Notes: generated from the letters alone by a model not told the origin. Counted from the first letter of the stretch, positions 26,632 to 36,334 are shown. The stretch is 64,000 bases of DNA from Flavobacterium marginilacus (GCF_026870155.1 NZ_CP113975.1:4650001-4714000); one strand, 5' to 3'. Translations and numbers: made by a program.

Positions 26632-27231
26632 ATGATTGTAATCACAAATCCAATTCCGATAGCTAATGAAATCAGTACGATCCATTCTATCTTTGAGAAC
26701 GGATTGGAATTACTGCATGTTCGGAAGCCAAATTTTTCGGAAGAAGATATGATAACTTTCATAACGGAAATAAAATCGGATTTGAGAAAACAATTGGTTC
26801 TGCACAGTCACCATCAGTTAGCTTCAGGATTTGGCATCAATAGAATTCACTTTAGCGAAAGCAAAAGAAAAAAGAAAGACAGATTAGCTTTGGAAACCTA
26901 CAAAACAAAAGGATTTCATTTATCAGCTTCGGTTCATTCAATAGCCGATTTCAATGCTTTGGAAAGTGTTTTTGAATACGCTTTTTTGAGTCCTGTTTTT
27001 CCAAGTATCTCCAAAACCGGTTATTCTTCGGAAACTGATTTATTCGAAGCTGTTAAAAACAGAACTAACTACGCCACAAAACTCATCGCTTTGGGCGGAA
27101 TAGAATCGAAAAACATCAAACAAACATTAGAAAATGGGTTTGATGATGCAGTTCTGTTAGGAACCATTTGGAACAGTACTAATCCAATAGAAAATTTTAA
27201 ACTATGTCAGCAAATCGTCCATTCGTATTAA
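26632..27231 (+). CDS. ThiE/TenI-like protein
   Basis: 199 residues with the thiamin-phosphate-synthase TIM barrel (LELLHVRKPNFSEEDM, FLSPVFPSISKTGYS, LIALGGIESKNI). It lacks the ND...VHLG.D segment that holds magnesium in true ThiE; the equivalent reads LHSHHQLASGFGINRIHFSES. Together with the canonical ThiE encoded at 27946-28584, this suggests a TenI-type role such as thiazole tautomerase rather than a second synthase. It overlaps thiD by 28 bases. Confidence 0.8.
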   Translation: MIVITNPIPIANEISTIHSIFENGLELLHVRKPNFSEEDMITFITEIKSDLRKQLVLHSHHQLASGFGINRIHFSESKRKKKDRLALETYKTKGFHLSASVHSIADFNALESVFEYAFLSPVFPSISKTGYSSETDLFEAVKNRTNYATKLIALGGIESKNIKQTLENGFDDAVLLGTIWNSTNPIENFKLCQQIVHSY

Positions 27232-27953
27232 CCATTGCAGGATTCGATCCATCAGGCGGCGCAGGTGTTTTGGCAGACATCAAAACCTTTGAGCAGCACA
27301 AAGTGTATGGATTCGCCATCAACACAGGCAATACGATACAAACCGAAAATGTTTTTTATGAAATCCAATGGACCGACATACATTTTGTTTTGAATTCTTT
27401 GGAAAAACTGTTCGAGAATTACACTATCAAAGCAGTAAAAATTGGTATTGTACCGTCTTTCAGTTATTTGAAAAAGATTATTTGGTCTGTAAAAAAACTT
27501 TCACCAAAAACAAAAATAGTCTGGGACACAGTTTTAAAATCATCAACCGAATTTGATTTTTTAGATATAGAAAACCAAACAGATTTGATTGAAAAACTGA
27601 AAGAAATCGACCTGATAACACCCAATTACGACGAAATGAAAAAACTATTTCCCGAATTTAATCTGCTATCCAAATCCCCGCCTTCGGGAATTCGAGGACT
27701 TTTGCTTAAAGGCGGTCACAATCCGAACAAAGTCGGAGTGGATTATTTATATACCCCAAACGGTATTTATAAATATTTACCGAAGATCGACAATTGCTAC
27801 GAAAAACATGGTTCAGGATGTGTGCTTTCGTCGGCTATAACAGCCAATCTTGCATTAGGCCAAAATTTGGAAACAGCTTGCCAAAATGCCAAAATTTATA
27901 CCGAAAACTACTTATTATCCAACACAACTAAACTAGGATTCCATTATGTATAA
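27204..27953 (+). CDS. thiD: Hydroxymethylpyrimidine (phosphate) kinase ThiD
   Basis: 249 residues of the ribokinase-like family: TIAGFDPSGGAGVLADIKTF at the N-terminus and the catalytic anion hole EKHGSGCVLSSAI near the C-terminus, with Cys in the usual place. It phosphorylates HMP-P to HMP-PP. Its ATG lies inside the upstream ThiE/TenI-like gene and it overlaps thiE by eight bases, so translation is tightly coupled. Confidence 0.93.
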   Translation: MSANRPFVLTIAGFDPSGGAGVLADIKTFEQHKVYGFAINTGNTIQTENVFYEIQWTDIHFVLNSLEKLFENYTIKAVKIGIVPSFSYLKKIIWSVKKLSPKTKIVWDTVLKSSTEFDFLDIENQTDLIEKLKEIDLITPNYDEMKKLFPEFNLLSKSPPSGIRGLLLKGGHNPNKVGVDYLYTPNGIYKYLPKIDNCYEKHGSGCVLSSAITANLALGQNLETACQNAKIYTENYLLSNTTKLGFHYV

Positions 27954-28584
27954 CAAACTGCAATACATCTCACAGGGAGAAAGTGCCGAAGAACAATTGT
28001 ACAATATTCATGAGGCATTAGACAATGGATGTGATTGGATCCAAATGCGATTTAAAAATCAGAAACCAAAAAAAACTTTTGCTTTGGCGGAAGCCGTAAA
28101 ATTTTTGTGTGAAGAATACTTAGCCAATTTCATTATCAACGACGATGTTCATCTGGCCAAACAAGTCAATGCAGATGGCGTTCATCTTGGCCTTTCGGAT
28201 ATGGATGTTAGCGAAGCAAGAGCTATTTTTGGCAGGACAAAAATCATAGGAGCTACGGCAAATACTTTTGAAGACATTGTCCGTCAAACCAACAATGGCT
28301 GTGATTATATTGGATTAGGTCCTTTTCAATTTACAAAAACCAAAGACAAACTCAGTCCCATTCTAGGGTTGGAAGGCTATAGTTCCATAATTGCGCAAAT
28401 GAAACAATCGCAAATTGAAGTTCCTGTTTATGCCATTGGCGGAATTACTTTGGAAGATGTCAATAATTTAATGACAACCGGAATCCATGGTATTGCCGTT
28501 TCGGGCATTATTACCAAAAGCGACAAAAAACAACAACTTATTACTCAACTTAACGAAATACTATATGGCAGCGTCACTACTTAA
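27946..28584 (+). CDS. thiE: Thiamin phosphate synthase ThiE
   Basis: 212 residues with the full active site: [31 protein letters not shown] (metal aspartates), [11 protein letters not shown] and AIGGI. It joins HMP-PP with the thiazole phosphate. It overlaps thiD upstream (8 bases) and thiG downstream (20 bases). Confidence 0.95.
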   Translation: MYNKLQYISQGESAEEQLYNIHEALDNGCDWIQMRFKNQKPKKTFALAEAVKFLCEEYLANFIINDDVHLAKQVNADGVHLGLSDMDVSEARAIFGRTKIIGATANTFEDIVRQTNNGCDYIGLGPFQFTKTKDKLSPILGLEGYSSIIAQMKQSQIEVPVYAIGGITLEDVNNLMTTGIHGIAVSGIITKSDKKQQLITQLNEILYGSVTT

Positions 28585-29341
28585 AATCGGAGACAAAACA
28601 TTAGAATCGAGACTTTTTTTAGGCACCGGAAAATTTGGTTCCAATATAGAAATGGAAGAAGCAATTCTGGCTTCCGAAAGCGAATTGGTAACCGTGGCAT
28701 TGAAAAGAATCGATTTGGAAACTGATACTGATGCTATTTTGAATCACTTAAAGCATCCTAGAATCAATTTATTGCCCAATACTTCGGGAGCACGAAATGC
28801 CAAAGAAGCGATTTTTGCGGCTCAACTCGCCCGAGAAGCATTGGAAACCAATTGGCTGAAACTCGAAATCCATCCGGATCCAAAATATCTGATGCCCGAT
28901 CCAATCGAAACCTTGAAAGCAACTGAAGAACTGGCAAAATTAGGATTCATCGTTTTGCCTTATATCCACGCTGATCCGGTTTTGTGCAAACATTTGGAAA
29001 ATGCGGGGACAGCAGCCGTAATGCCGTTGGGTTCTCCAATTGGAAGTAACAAAGGATTAAAAACTATCGATTTTTTGGAAATCATAATCGAACAAAGTAA
29101 AGTTCCCGTAATTATTGATGCCGGAATTGGTGCGCCGTCAGATGCCACAAAAGCGATGGAATTGGGAGCTGACGCCGTTTTGGTAAATACTGCGATTGCC
29201 GTTGCCGGAAATCCAAAACTGATGGCCGAAGCATTTAAGGAAGCGGTTATTGCAGGACGAAAAGCTTATGAAGCCAAACTGGGAAAACAATATAAACATG
29301 CAGTTGCTTCCAGTCCTTTGACTTCGTTTTTATATGAGTAA
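28565..29341 (+). CDS. thiG: Thiazole synthase ThiG
   Basis: 258 residues from ATG 28565 ([20 protein letters not shown]); the start lies within thiE. Motifs include [18 protein letters not shown] (Schiff-base lysine), [11 protein letters not shown] and [10 protein letters not shown]. It builds the thiazole ring from DXP, dehydroglycine and ThiS-bound sulfur. Confidence 0.95.
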   Translation: MAASLLKIGDKTLESRLFLGTGKFGSNIEMEEAILASESELVTVALKRIDLETDTDAILNHLKHPRINLLPNTSGARNAKEAIFAAQLAREALETNWLKLEIHPDPKYLMPDPIETLKATEELAKLGFIVLPYIHADPVLCKHLENAGTAAVMPLGSPIGSNKGLKTIDFLEIIIEQSKVPVIIDAGIGAPSDATKAMELGADAVLVNTAIAVAGNPKLMAEAFKEAVIAGRKAYEAKLGKQYKHAVASSPLTSFLYE

Positions 29342-29348
29342 CTATTTA

Positions 29349-29430
29349 ACCGCAAAGGGCGCAAAGATTTACGCGAAGTTCGCAAGGCATTGATAGCGTT
29401 CCTAGCGTAAATCTTTGCGAACCTTGCCGT
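29349..29430. repeat. GCAAAG-type interspersed inverted repeat inside the thi operon
   Basis: CGCAAAG..GCAAAGATTTACGC (29351-29374) pairs with GCGTAAATCTTTGCG (29405-29419). Related to the repeat at 9093-9158. It separates thiG from thiH. Confidence 0.6.
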
Positions 29431-29444
29431 AAAAAAATAAAAAA

Positions 29445-30581
29445 ATGAACACATTCAAATCGGTTTTTGAACAGTATAATTGGGATACCATTCAAACCAA
29501 AATATACCAAACCACCACCAAACAAGTTGAACAAGCGTTGGCAAAAAGCAGAAGAAATCTAGACGACTTCTTGACTTTGATTTCGCCTGCCGCAACAACT
29601 TATTTGGAACAAATAGCACAGGAATGTCATGAATTGACAAAAAAGCGTTTTGGAAAAACCATCCAAATGTATGCTCCTTTGTATTTGAGCAATGAATGCC
29701 AAAACATCTGCACCTATTGCGGCTTCAGCCTGGACAATAAAATCAAACGCAAGACACTAACTGATTCAGAGATAAAACTTGAAGCTGAAGCATTGAAATC
29801 AGCTGGTTTTGACCACGCATTATTGGTTACTGGCGAAGCCAATTACACCGTCAACATCAATTATTTCCTAAATGCGATTGAACAGATAAAAAAGCAATTC
29901 TCAATCATTTCGGTAGAAGTGCAGCCGCTTTCCACCGAAGAATATCAAAAACTGCACGAAGCCGGCGTTTATTCGGTTTTGGTCTATCAAGAAACCTATC
30001 ATCAGGAAGTCTATAAAAAATACCATACTAAAGGCAAAAAATCCAATTTTGACTTTCGTTTGGATACACCTGACCGAATCGGGAAAGCGGGAATTCACAA
30101 AATAGGCTTAGGCGTTTTATTAGGGTTGGAAGATTGGCGGACGGATAGTTTTTTCAATGCCCTGCATTTAGATTATCTGCAGAAAACCTATTGGCAGACC
30201 AAATATTCGGTTTCGTTTCCAAGACTACGCCCAGCTGAAGGAATCATTGAACCCAATTTTATTATGGATGACAAAGATTTGACGCAATTGATTTGCGCTT
30301 ATCGTTTGTGGAATGAAGATTTAGAGATTTCAATTTCGACCCGAGAAAACGAAACTTTCAGAAACAACATCATTCCAATTGGAGTCACGAGTATGAGTGC
30401 GGGATCCAAAACCAATCCGGGCGGTTATGTCGTCGACCCGCAATCATTGGAACAGTTTGAAATTAGTGATGAGCGCTCGGCTCAAAAAATCGCCAAAATA
30501 ATCAGTGATAAAGGATACGAACCGGTTTGGAAAGATTGGGACAGAACTTTTAGATTTCAGAATGCAGATTCTAGATTTTAG
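29445..30581 (+). CDS. thiH: Tyrosine lyase ThiH (2-iminoacetate synthase)
   Basis: 378 residues, a radical SAM protein with CxxxCxxC (NECQNICTYCGF). It cleaves tyrosine to supply dehydroglycine to ThiG, which marks this as the anaerobe/facultative-type route rather than ThiO. The last residues (FRFQNADSRF) are encoded by the AGATTCTAGATTTTAGATTT repeat that also supplies the stop codon. Confidence 0.95.
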   Translation: MNTFKSVFEQYNWDTIQTKIYQTTTKQVEQALAKSRRNLDDFLTLISPAATTYLEQIAQECHELTKKRFGKTIQMYAPLYLSNECQNICTYCGFSLDNKIKRKTLTDSEIKLEAEALKSAGFDHALLVTGEANYTVNINYFLNAIEQIKKQFSIISVEVQPLSTEEYQKLHEAGVYSVLVYQETYHQEVYKKYHTKGKKSNFDFRLDTPDRIGKAGIHKIGLGVLLGLEDWRTDSFFNALHLDYLQKTYWQTKYSVSFPRLRPAEGIIEPNFIMDDKDLTQLICAYRLWNEDLEISISTRENETFRNNIIPIGVTSMSAGSKTNPGGYVVDPQSLEQFEISDERSAQKIAKIISDKGYEPVWKDWDRTFRFQNADSRF

Positions 30582-30703
30582 ATTTCTGATTTGACGCAAA
30601 AATTCTACAATTCTATTTATTATCAAATAAAATCGAATAATAACAGGCAAATGAAGCAAAAACTTCTTCAATCTAAAATCGTTAATCAGAAATCTAAAAT
30701 CCT
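30565..30703. repeat. Inverted AGATTT/AAATCT repeat between thiH and thiF
   Basis: GATTCTAGATTTTAGATTTC (30570-30589) is answered by AATCTAAAATCGTTAATCAG and GAAATCTAAAATC (30670-30702). The left arm overlaps the end of thiH. Confidence 0.5.
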
Positions 30704-31414
30704 ATGAGTATCGTTCAAGAATATTTAAGATATAACCGCCAAGTAATGTTACCCGAAATCGGTGATTCAGGGCAGGAAAAACTCAAGAATGCCAAAGTTT
30801 TGGTTATAGGTGCTGGTGGTTTGGGCTGCCCTATTTTGCAATACATTGCCACAGCTGGAGTGGGAACAATCGGTATTGTTGATTTTGACAAAATTGAGAT
30901 TCATAATTTGCATCGTCAAATTTTATATACTGAAGATCAAGTGGGATTCTCCAAAGCTACCACAGCTAAAGCTACTATTGAAAAATTAAATCCGCTGATT
31001 TCCGTTTTGGCTTTTGAAGAAAAATTAACCATTAACAATGCTTCAAAAATTATTGATGATTTTGATTTTGTAGTAGACGGCTCCGATAATTTCACCACAC
31101 GTTATTTGGTAAATGACACTTGTGTTACTTTAAAAAAACCACTAATTTATGGAAGTATCTTAGGTTTTGAGGGACAATTGGCCATTTTCAATCACAACGG
31201 AACCAAAAATCTTAGGGATTTATTTCCGGAACCACCCGATCCAAAAGATGTTCCGAATTGCAGTCTGAATGGTGTATTGGGAACATTACCTGGAATAATC
31301 GGTACAATGATGGCACATGAAACCTTGAAATTGATAATGGATTTGCCTGCATTGAATAATGAATTAGTATTATTCAGTACTTTGAATTGGAGTTTTACAA
31401 AGCTTAAATTTTAA
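30704..31414 (+). CDS. thiF: ThiF/MoeB-type adenylyltransferase
   Basis: 236 residues of an E1-like enzyme: RYNRQVMLPEIG, nucleotide loop VIGAGGLGCPI, DFDKIEIHNLHRQ and VVDGSDNFTTRY. The thiamin operon context makes ThiS its expected partner. The structural zinc site of E. coli ThiF (two CxxC pairs) is absent; the only cysteines are in GLGCPI, NDTCVTL and PNCSLNGVLG, the last being the candidate catalytic Cys. There is no C-terminal rhodanese domain. Last gene of the operon. Confidence 0.9.
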   Translation: MSIVQEYLRYNRQVMLPEIGDSGQEKLKNAKVLVIGAGGLGCPILQYIATAGVGTIGIVDFDKIEIHNLHRQILYTEDQVGFSKATTAKATIEKLNPLISVLAFEEKLTINNASKIIDDFDFVVDGSDNFTTRYLVNDTCVTLKKPLIYGSILGFEGQLAIFNHNGTKNLRDLFPEPPDPKDVPNCSLNGVLGTLPGIIGTMMAHETLKLIMDLPALNNELVLFSTLNWSFTKLKF

Positions 31415-31439
31415 GGAAAAGGCACTCAACGACATTAAA

Positions 31440-31614
31440 TTTAAACATATAAGTCATAGAAGTTTTCACTTTGGATAAATTGAAGTAAAATTAACAGTCA
31501 ATAAAAGTAAAGTTTTAAAGTTTTTCAAGTACTTTTTTAAACTTATATCTTATAGGCAGCAAAAACTAACTAAAAAACTAATTTCGTTTAACTTAAATGA
31601 CTTATATGTTTAAA
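31440..31614. repeat. Perfect 18-bp inverted repeat enclosing 139 bases
   Basis: TTTAAACATATAAGTCAT (31440-31457) is the exact reverse complement of 31597-31614. It fills the space between convergent thiF and aat. Size and form suit a MITE-like element, but no target duplication was identified. Confidence 0.6.
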
Positions 31615-31616
31615 AA

Positions 31617-32255
31617 TTATTCCCCTTTCAAAATTGCCATAAAATCTTCACGATCAATTTCCCTACAGCCCAAAGTTTCAAGATGCTCATTGTAAACCTG
31701 GCAGTCCAACAAGCGGTAATTGTCTTTTTTGAGTTGGTTTACCAAAGTAATAAATGCCGCTTTGGAAGCATTCGAAACGAGCGAAAACATACTTTCGCCA
31801 CAGAAAACACCTCCCAAATCGATTCCGTACAATCCACCGACAAGCTGATTGTCTTGCCAAACTTCAACTGACTTTGCTATTCCCAATTCATTGAGTCTGC
31901 AATAGGCTTCGATCATTTCATTAGTAATCCAGGTTCCAGCTTGCCCTTCGCGTTTTACCTGCCGGCAATTGGAAATAACTTCTCTGAAATTTTGGTTGAA
32001 AGTAACCGTAAAAATGTTTCGATTGAGAATGCTGCGCATACTTTTAGATACCACTAATTCGTCCAAAAACAAAACCATTCTCGGATTAGGCGACCACCAA
32101 ATAATAGGTTCGCCTTCGTTGAACCAAGGGAAAATTCCGCTGTTATAAGCTAGTTTCAGCCGTTCCGATGACAAATCTCCTCCAATGGCAAGAATTCCAT
32201 CGCTGTCGGCGTGGGAAACTGGAGGGAAAAATAAATCTTTGGATAAATAATACAT
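31617..32255 (-). CDS. aat: Leucyl/phenylalanyl-tRNA-protein transferase
   Basis: 212 residues from ATG 32255. Family motifs: LLAIGGDLS-type segment (ILAIGGDLSSERL), YNSGIFPWFNEGEPIIWWSPNPRMVL, REGQAGTWITNEM, GLYGIDLGGVFCGESMFS. It adds Leu/Phe to proteins with basic N-termini for the N-end rule. Upstream in-frame TTG (32267) would add four residues only. Confidence 0.95.
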   Translation of the reverse strand: MYYLSKDLFFPPVSHADSDGILAIGGDLSSERLKLAYNSGIFPWFNEGEPIIWWSPNPRMVLFLDELVVSKSMRSILNRNIFTVTFNQNFREVISNCRQVKREGQAGTWITNEMIEAYCRLNELGIAKSVEVWQDNQLVGGLYGIDLGGVFCGESMFSLVSNASKAAFITLVNQLKKDNYRLLDCQVYNEHLETLGCREIDREDFMAILKGE

Positions 32256-32391
32256 GTTCAATTTCAAAAATCAATTTCAATATCAATAGCAATTGCAAAA
32301 TTCAATTAAAAAAAAATCAGAAATTCAAGTAAACTCAAACTTCTGACTTCTGATACTGTTTCTAAATTCTGGTTTCTGCTTTCTTTTTTTC

Positions 32392-32766
32392 TTAGAATGG
32401 CAGATCGTCTGCTTCTTCTTCGTTTAAGTTAGCTGCTGGCGCAAAAGTTGCAGCCGCTGGCATTGGTGGTGCTTGCTGTGCAGGTGCTTCTGCAGCTAAT
32501 CTTTCGATTCTCCAGCCTTGAATACTATTGAAATATCTTGTTTCCCCTTGTGGATTCACCCATTCTCTCCCTCTTAAATTGATAGAAACTTTTACCGCTT
32601 CGCCAATATTATAACTGCTTAACAAATCACATTTATCTTGAGTAAATTCAATCAGAATGTGCTGCGGATACTGCTCATCTGTAGTAACAACTAATTCTCT
32701 TTTTTTGAATGCTGCACTTACTTGTTGCTCTGGATTAACAACTTTAATTTTCCCTAATACTTCCAT
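32392..32766 (-). CDS. DUF3127 protein with SSB-type C-terminal tip
   Basis: 124 residues. The N-terminal 85 residues match DUF3127 (GKIKVVNPEQQVSAAFKKRE, VTTDEQYPQHILIEF, GWRIERL), with an OB-fold-like strand pattern. An Ala/Pro-rich linker follows, then NLNEEEADDLPF. That ending has the form of the SSB C-terminal tip (acidic residues then DDLPF/DDIPF), which recruits repair and replication proteins. The true SSB at 58280-58720 also ends NDLPF. An inferred role is an accessory single-strand-binding or SSB-competing protein. Confidence 0.8.
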   Translation of the reverse strand: MEVLGKIKVVNPEQQVSAAFKKRELVVTTDEQYPQHILIEFTQDKCDLLSSYNIGEAVKVSINLRGREWVNPQGETRYFNSIQGWRIERLAAEAPAQQAPPMPAAATFAPAANLNEEEADDLPF

Positions 32767-32798
32767 CTTCTTTTTGTTTAATTATTGTTACTTTGAAT

Positions 32799-33674
32799 TT
32801 ATTTTTTTGCTAAAAGTACTTTCCAAGCCGAAAGCACGTCATTTTCCAAAAGATATTTTTTGGCTTCCAAATGCTGTTTTTCAAGGTCATCGGAACTCAA
32901 GACTGCCTTGACGGCAAAATTTTGGTTTACAAATATACTAACTTCTTTAGTTGTAGGCAAGGCTTCGATATTACCTAATATACCTAAATCATTCCCATCA
33001 AAAACAGAACTTTTTTTGATAAAATCAGGAATGGCATCTACTCCTACCCCTAGTGTTGTCAGCGGTTTTGGCACTTCAAACAGCCCTTGATTCGATCGGG
33101 AATACCAATTGGATCCCAATCTGGAAACTAAGTCGATTTTATGCTGATCAATAGTTCCATTTTCGTTGAGAACTGCTTCGTTAATATGAATGCGGAGCAC
33201 TTCACAAAGTATTAAATTTCCAGCACCTCCTTCAGTTCCCAAAGGAATTATCTGAGTTACTCTGCACTCAAACTGAACTGGTGATTCTTTTACTCTGTAT
33301 GGTTTTACGACATCCGATGGGATCGGTGTAAAACCGGCTTTTATAAATTCGTCAACCCCTTCGGCATATTCTGTGCTGGCCAACGAAGTCTGCTGAACCA
33401 TATCATAATTTACCACGTTGATAACGACTTCGCCAGTGGCTTCAGCATTAATTAAGGTATGCTTTATCGTATTGTCTCTCACACGCCTTGCGGGCGAAAA
33501 AATCAGTATCGGCGGATTCGCACTGAAGACATTAAAAAAACTAAAAGGCGACAGATTTGGAATCCCATTTTTACCGAGAGTACTCGCAAAAGCAATAGGC
33601 CGAGGCCCGACTGAACTTTGTAAATATCCCTGCAGTTTTACCGTGTCAATGCTTTTTGGATCAATGCTAACCAT
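32799..33674 (-). CDS. Flavin reductase-like FMN-binding protein
   Basis: 291 residues. The flavin reductase split-barrel domain covers the first 200 residues (SSVGPRPIAFASTLGKNGIPNL, SPFSFFNVFSANPPILIFSP, TGEVVINVV). A C-terminal 90-residue region is typical of a Bacteroidota subfamily. It probably reduces FMN or binds it as a cofactor; the partner is unknown. It lies 32 bases upstream of the DUF3127 gene on the same strand, so the two may be cotranscribed. Confidence 0.85.
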   Translation of the reverse strand: MVSIDPKSIDTVKLQGYLQSSVGPRPIAFASTLGKNGIPNLSPFSFFNVFSANPPILIFSPARRVRDNTIKHTLINAEATGEVVINVVNYDMVQQTSLASTEYAEGVDEFIKAGFTPIPSDVVKPYRVKESPVQFECRVTQIIPLGTEGGAGNLILCEVLRIHINEAVLNENGTIDQHKIDLVSRLGSNWYSRSNQGLFEVPKPLTTLGVGVDAIPDFIKKSSVFDGNDLGILGNIEALPTTKEVSIFVNQNFAVKAVLSSDDLEKQHLEAKKYLLENDVLSAWKVLLAKK

Positions 33675-33934
33675 AATTTTTCATTTGAACAAAAATAACA
33701 AAATAGCTACAGGATTTTTGATTAATTATAAATATATTTATGACTGCAGATGCTCTGAACCTAATGGAAACAGCATCCTTTTATTACGGAGTTCGGGACA
33801 AAAAACATAGTGGACAGCAGGACACGAGCGATGGTAAATTAACGAAGTAATCATCTCCAAATAATAGTGATTTTGAAAACCCGCACAATCTGAAGTTCAT
33901 TATTTCGTTATATTTATACCACAAATGTACTTTT

Positions 33935-35080
33935 ATGAATTTTTCCGAAAACAGAAATCCTATCCGCTGGATTATTATTTTTATTTCGTTTGCAATAATT
34001 ACTATTATTCTTTGGAATACGTATACTTTTTTTCAAATTTTCAAACAGGAAGAACGTGTAAAAATGAATCTTTGGGCTATAGCCGAAAAAACATTAATTA
34101 ACGCAAAAGCCGATACCGAAGTTGATTTACCTCTACAAATCTTCGACAACAACACTACTATTCCCGTAATTCTGACCGAAAATGACAGCATTATCACCTC
34201 TAAAAACATTGATGAGGAAATCATAAAAAACAAAGCTAAAGCTAAAGAATATCTGGATGAATTAAAAGGCGAAAATGAGCCAATCACCATTATTTATGCG
34301 CCAGGAAAATCACAAGAATTGTATTACGGAGATTCTTCATTGATTGACAAACTCAAATATTATCCAATTGCATTATCGCTGATTATTGTTCTCTGCGGTA
34401 TCTTAATTTACAATTTCTACTTGAGCCATAAAATATCAACCCAAAACAAACTGTGGGCGGGAATGGCCAAAGAAACAGCACACCAGATTGGAACTCCGCT
34501 TTCATCTTTGATTGGCTGGCTGGAGATTTTGAAAATGGAAAATATTGATGAATCAATTACACTGGAAATCGAAAAAGACATCGAACGCCTGCAGACCATT
34601 ACCGACCGTTTTTCAAAAATTGGATCAGAACCTAAACTGGAGTTAAAGGACGCAGTCGAAGAAACGAAACAATCCTATAATTATTTGATTTCGCGTTTCT
34701 CTGATCAAATTGAGTTTTCATTCAAAGGACCTTCAAAACCAATCAGCATTCTGCTAAACCCAATTTTGCACAGCTGGACGATAGAAAATCTAGTCAAGAA
34801 CGCCATTGATGCCATGAAAGGAAGAGGAAAATTGGCAATAGAAATTGAAGAAGATCCACATCATATAAAAATAAACGTAACAGACACAGGAAGCGGAATT
34901 CCCAAAAAAGAATTTCACCACATTTTTGAAACTGGTTTCACTACCAAAAAAAGAGGCTGGGGACTTGGACTGTCTCTTACCAAAAGAATAGTTGAGGAAT
35001 ACCACAACGGCACCATAAAAGTTCTTCATTCGGAAATAGGAAAAGGAACGACAATGCAGATTAGCCTAAGAAAAGCATAG
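33935..35080 (+). CDS. Orphan sensor histidine kinase
   Basis: 381 residues with two transmembrane helices (about 12-32 and 143-163) around a periplasmic sensor of about 110 residues. The H-box is the Bacteroidota variant GMAKETAHQIGTPLSSLIGW, in which His-Gln-Ile replaces His-Glu-Leu. N-box ENLVKNAIDAM, G1 DTGSGIP, F-box FETGFTT and G2 GWGLGLSL are intact. No response regulator lies nearby, so its partner is encoded elsewhere. Confidence 0.88.
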   Translation: MNFSENRNPIRWIIIFISFAIITIILWNTYTFFQIFKQEERVKMNLWAIAEKTLINAKADTEVDLPLQIFDNNTTIPVILTENDSIITSKNIDEEIIKNKAKAKEYLDELKGENEPITIIYAPGKSQELYYGDSSLIDKLKYYPIALSLIIVLCGILIYNFYLSHKISTQNKLWAGMAKETAHQIGTPLSSLIGWLEILKMENIDESITLEIEKDIERLQTITDRFSKIGSEPKLELKDAVEETKQSYNYLISRFSDQIEFSFKGPSKPISILLNPILHSWTIENLVKNAIDAMKGRGKLAIEIEEDPHHIKINVTDTGSGIPKKEFHHIFETGFTTKKRGWGLGLSLTKRIVEEYHNGTIKVLHSEIGKGTTMQISLRKA

Positions 35081-35082
35081 CT

Positions 35083-36249
35083 TTATTTTAAAGGAACTCC
35101 AAACCATGTAACTTTTGTAAACATTCCTTTTCGCGCTGATTTACTTTTGCTCAAATAATCATTTACAAATTTTTCCTGTACTTCAATTTGTTTAAGAACA
35201 TCTATGATTGAATTCTTCAATGATTTCACATTGGAAATATTATTATCATTGAACTTACCAATCTTATAAATCCGGTCTTGACAATCTAGTATTTTTTGCT
35301 TTGGAGCTAAAATCATTTCCTTAATCGCTTCATCTGGCAAAAGCGGCTTGAATCTATTATTTCTATACATTATAAAATCATTAAACTGCGCTATCGCCTG
35401 ATTATAATTATCACTAATGTCCTGCATTTTGGCCATCGCCTCGTTATTTTGCAGACCATCAGCTTCATTCTTTTTGAATTGAACCATTTCCTGAATCAAT
35501 TTGTTTTTGACGCCATTATTCTGAATCCGAATTAAAGCAGTTCTTGCTTTATCAACTTCTGACATCCGTTCATATTCTTCAATTTGACCTTGAAAATCAA
35601 ACTTTGGCTTGGTCTTATTTATTTCAGTTTTTCCGTCGATAAATTCTTGATTGGTGACAGTATAATTCAAAAACTGCCATAAATAATCGAACGGCATATG
35701 TGTTGCAATAAATTGATTTGGTGCCACTTTGAAATTAAGATCATTTATTTTTTTGAAGAATTTTTTATTCTGAATATAACCAGCCCCCCAAGTTGGATCA
35801 AACAGCCACCAAGCATTATCAATTTTTGCGGCGCACCAAGCATGTGATAGTACGTCTACTTTACCATTTTGCTTAGTATATCCGCCAACAATATAGGATT
35901 TGAGGTTCACCTTTTGAGCAATATCATTAAAGACTTCAGCATAATGGATGCAGACACCTTTCTTTGTTAATAGTGTGTTTTTAATTTTATCAGGAGAAAC
36001 TTCAGAGAAATCTATAGATGCAATGTTCTCAATATCATAGCTGATATTTGATGCGGTCCAATAAAACACGGCACGGATTTTATCATTTTCCGATTTAAAG
36101 TTTTCATTAATATATTTAGCAATTCCATCTGTCGAAGTACATAAATCCAAAGGAATTTTATCCATTTTAGCATCTATCAAAGCATATGGCTTCTTAGCTT
36201 GGCCAAAACTGATAACCGTAAACATTAGAAACAAAAAAATATTCTTCAT
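35083..36249 (-). CDS. Exported transglutaminase-like protein
   Basis: 388 residues from ATG 36249, giving signal peptide MKNIFLFLMFTVISFGQA. The transglutaminase-core triad is visible: Cys in KKGVCIHYAEVFN, His in LSHAWCAAKI, and Asp in WWLFDPTWGAG. A helical region of about 180 residues follows. Such bacterial proteins are mostly cysteine proteases or act on peptide cross-links outside the cytoplasm; the substrate is unknown. The stop codon is two bases from the convergent histidine kinase gene. Confidence 0.82.
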   Translation of the reverse strand: MKNIFLFLMFTVISFGQAKKPYALIDAKMDKIPLDLCTSTDGIAKYINENFKSENDKIRAVFYWTASNISYDIENIASIDFSEVSPDKIKNTLLTKKGVCIHYAEVFNDIAQKVNLKSYIVGGYTKQNGKVDVLSHAWCAAKIDNAWWLFDPTWGAGYIQNKKFFKKINDLNFKVAPNQFIATHMPFDYLWQFLNYTVTNQEFIDGKTEINKTKPKFDFQGQIEEYERMSEVDKARTALIRIQNNGVKNKLIQEMVQFKKNEADGLQNNEAMAKMQDISDNYNQAIAQFNDFIMYRNNRFKPLLPDEAIKEMILAPKQKILDCQDRIYKIGKFNDNNISNVKSLKNSIIDVLKQIEVQEKFVNDYLSKSKSARKGMFTKVTWFGVPLK

Positions 36250-36334
36250 AATCATTTCATTTTTAAACATAAAAAAACACAAATCTTTAGAATACTTCTT
36301 AAAAAGATTTGTGTTTTCAGCCTTTATATTTTCT

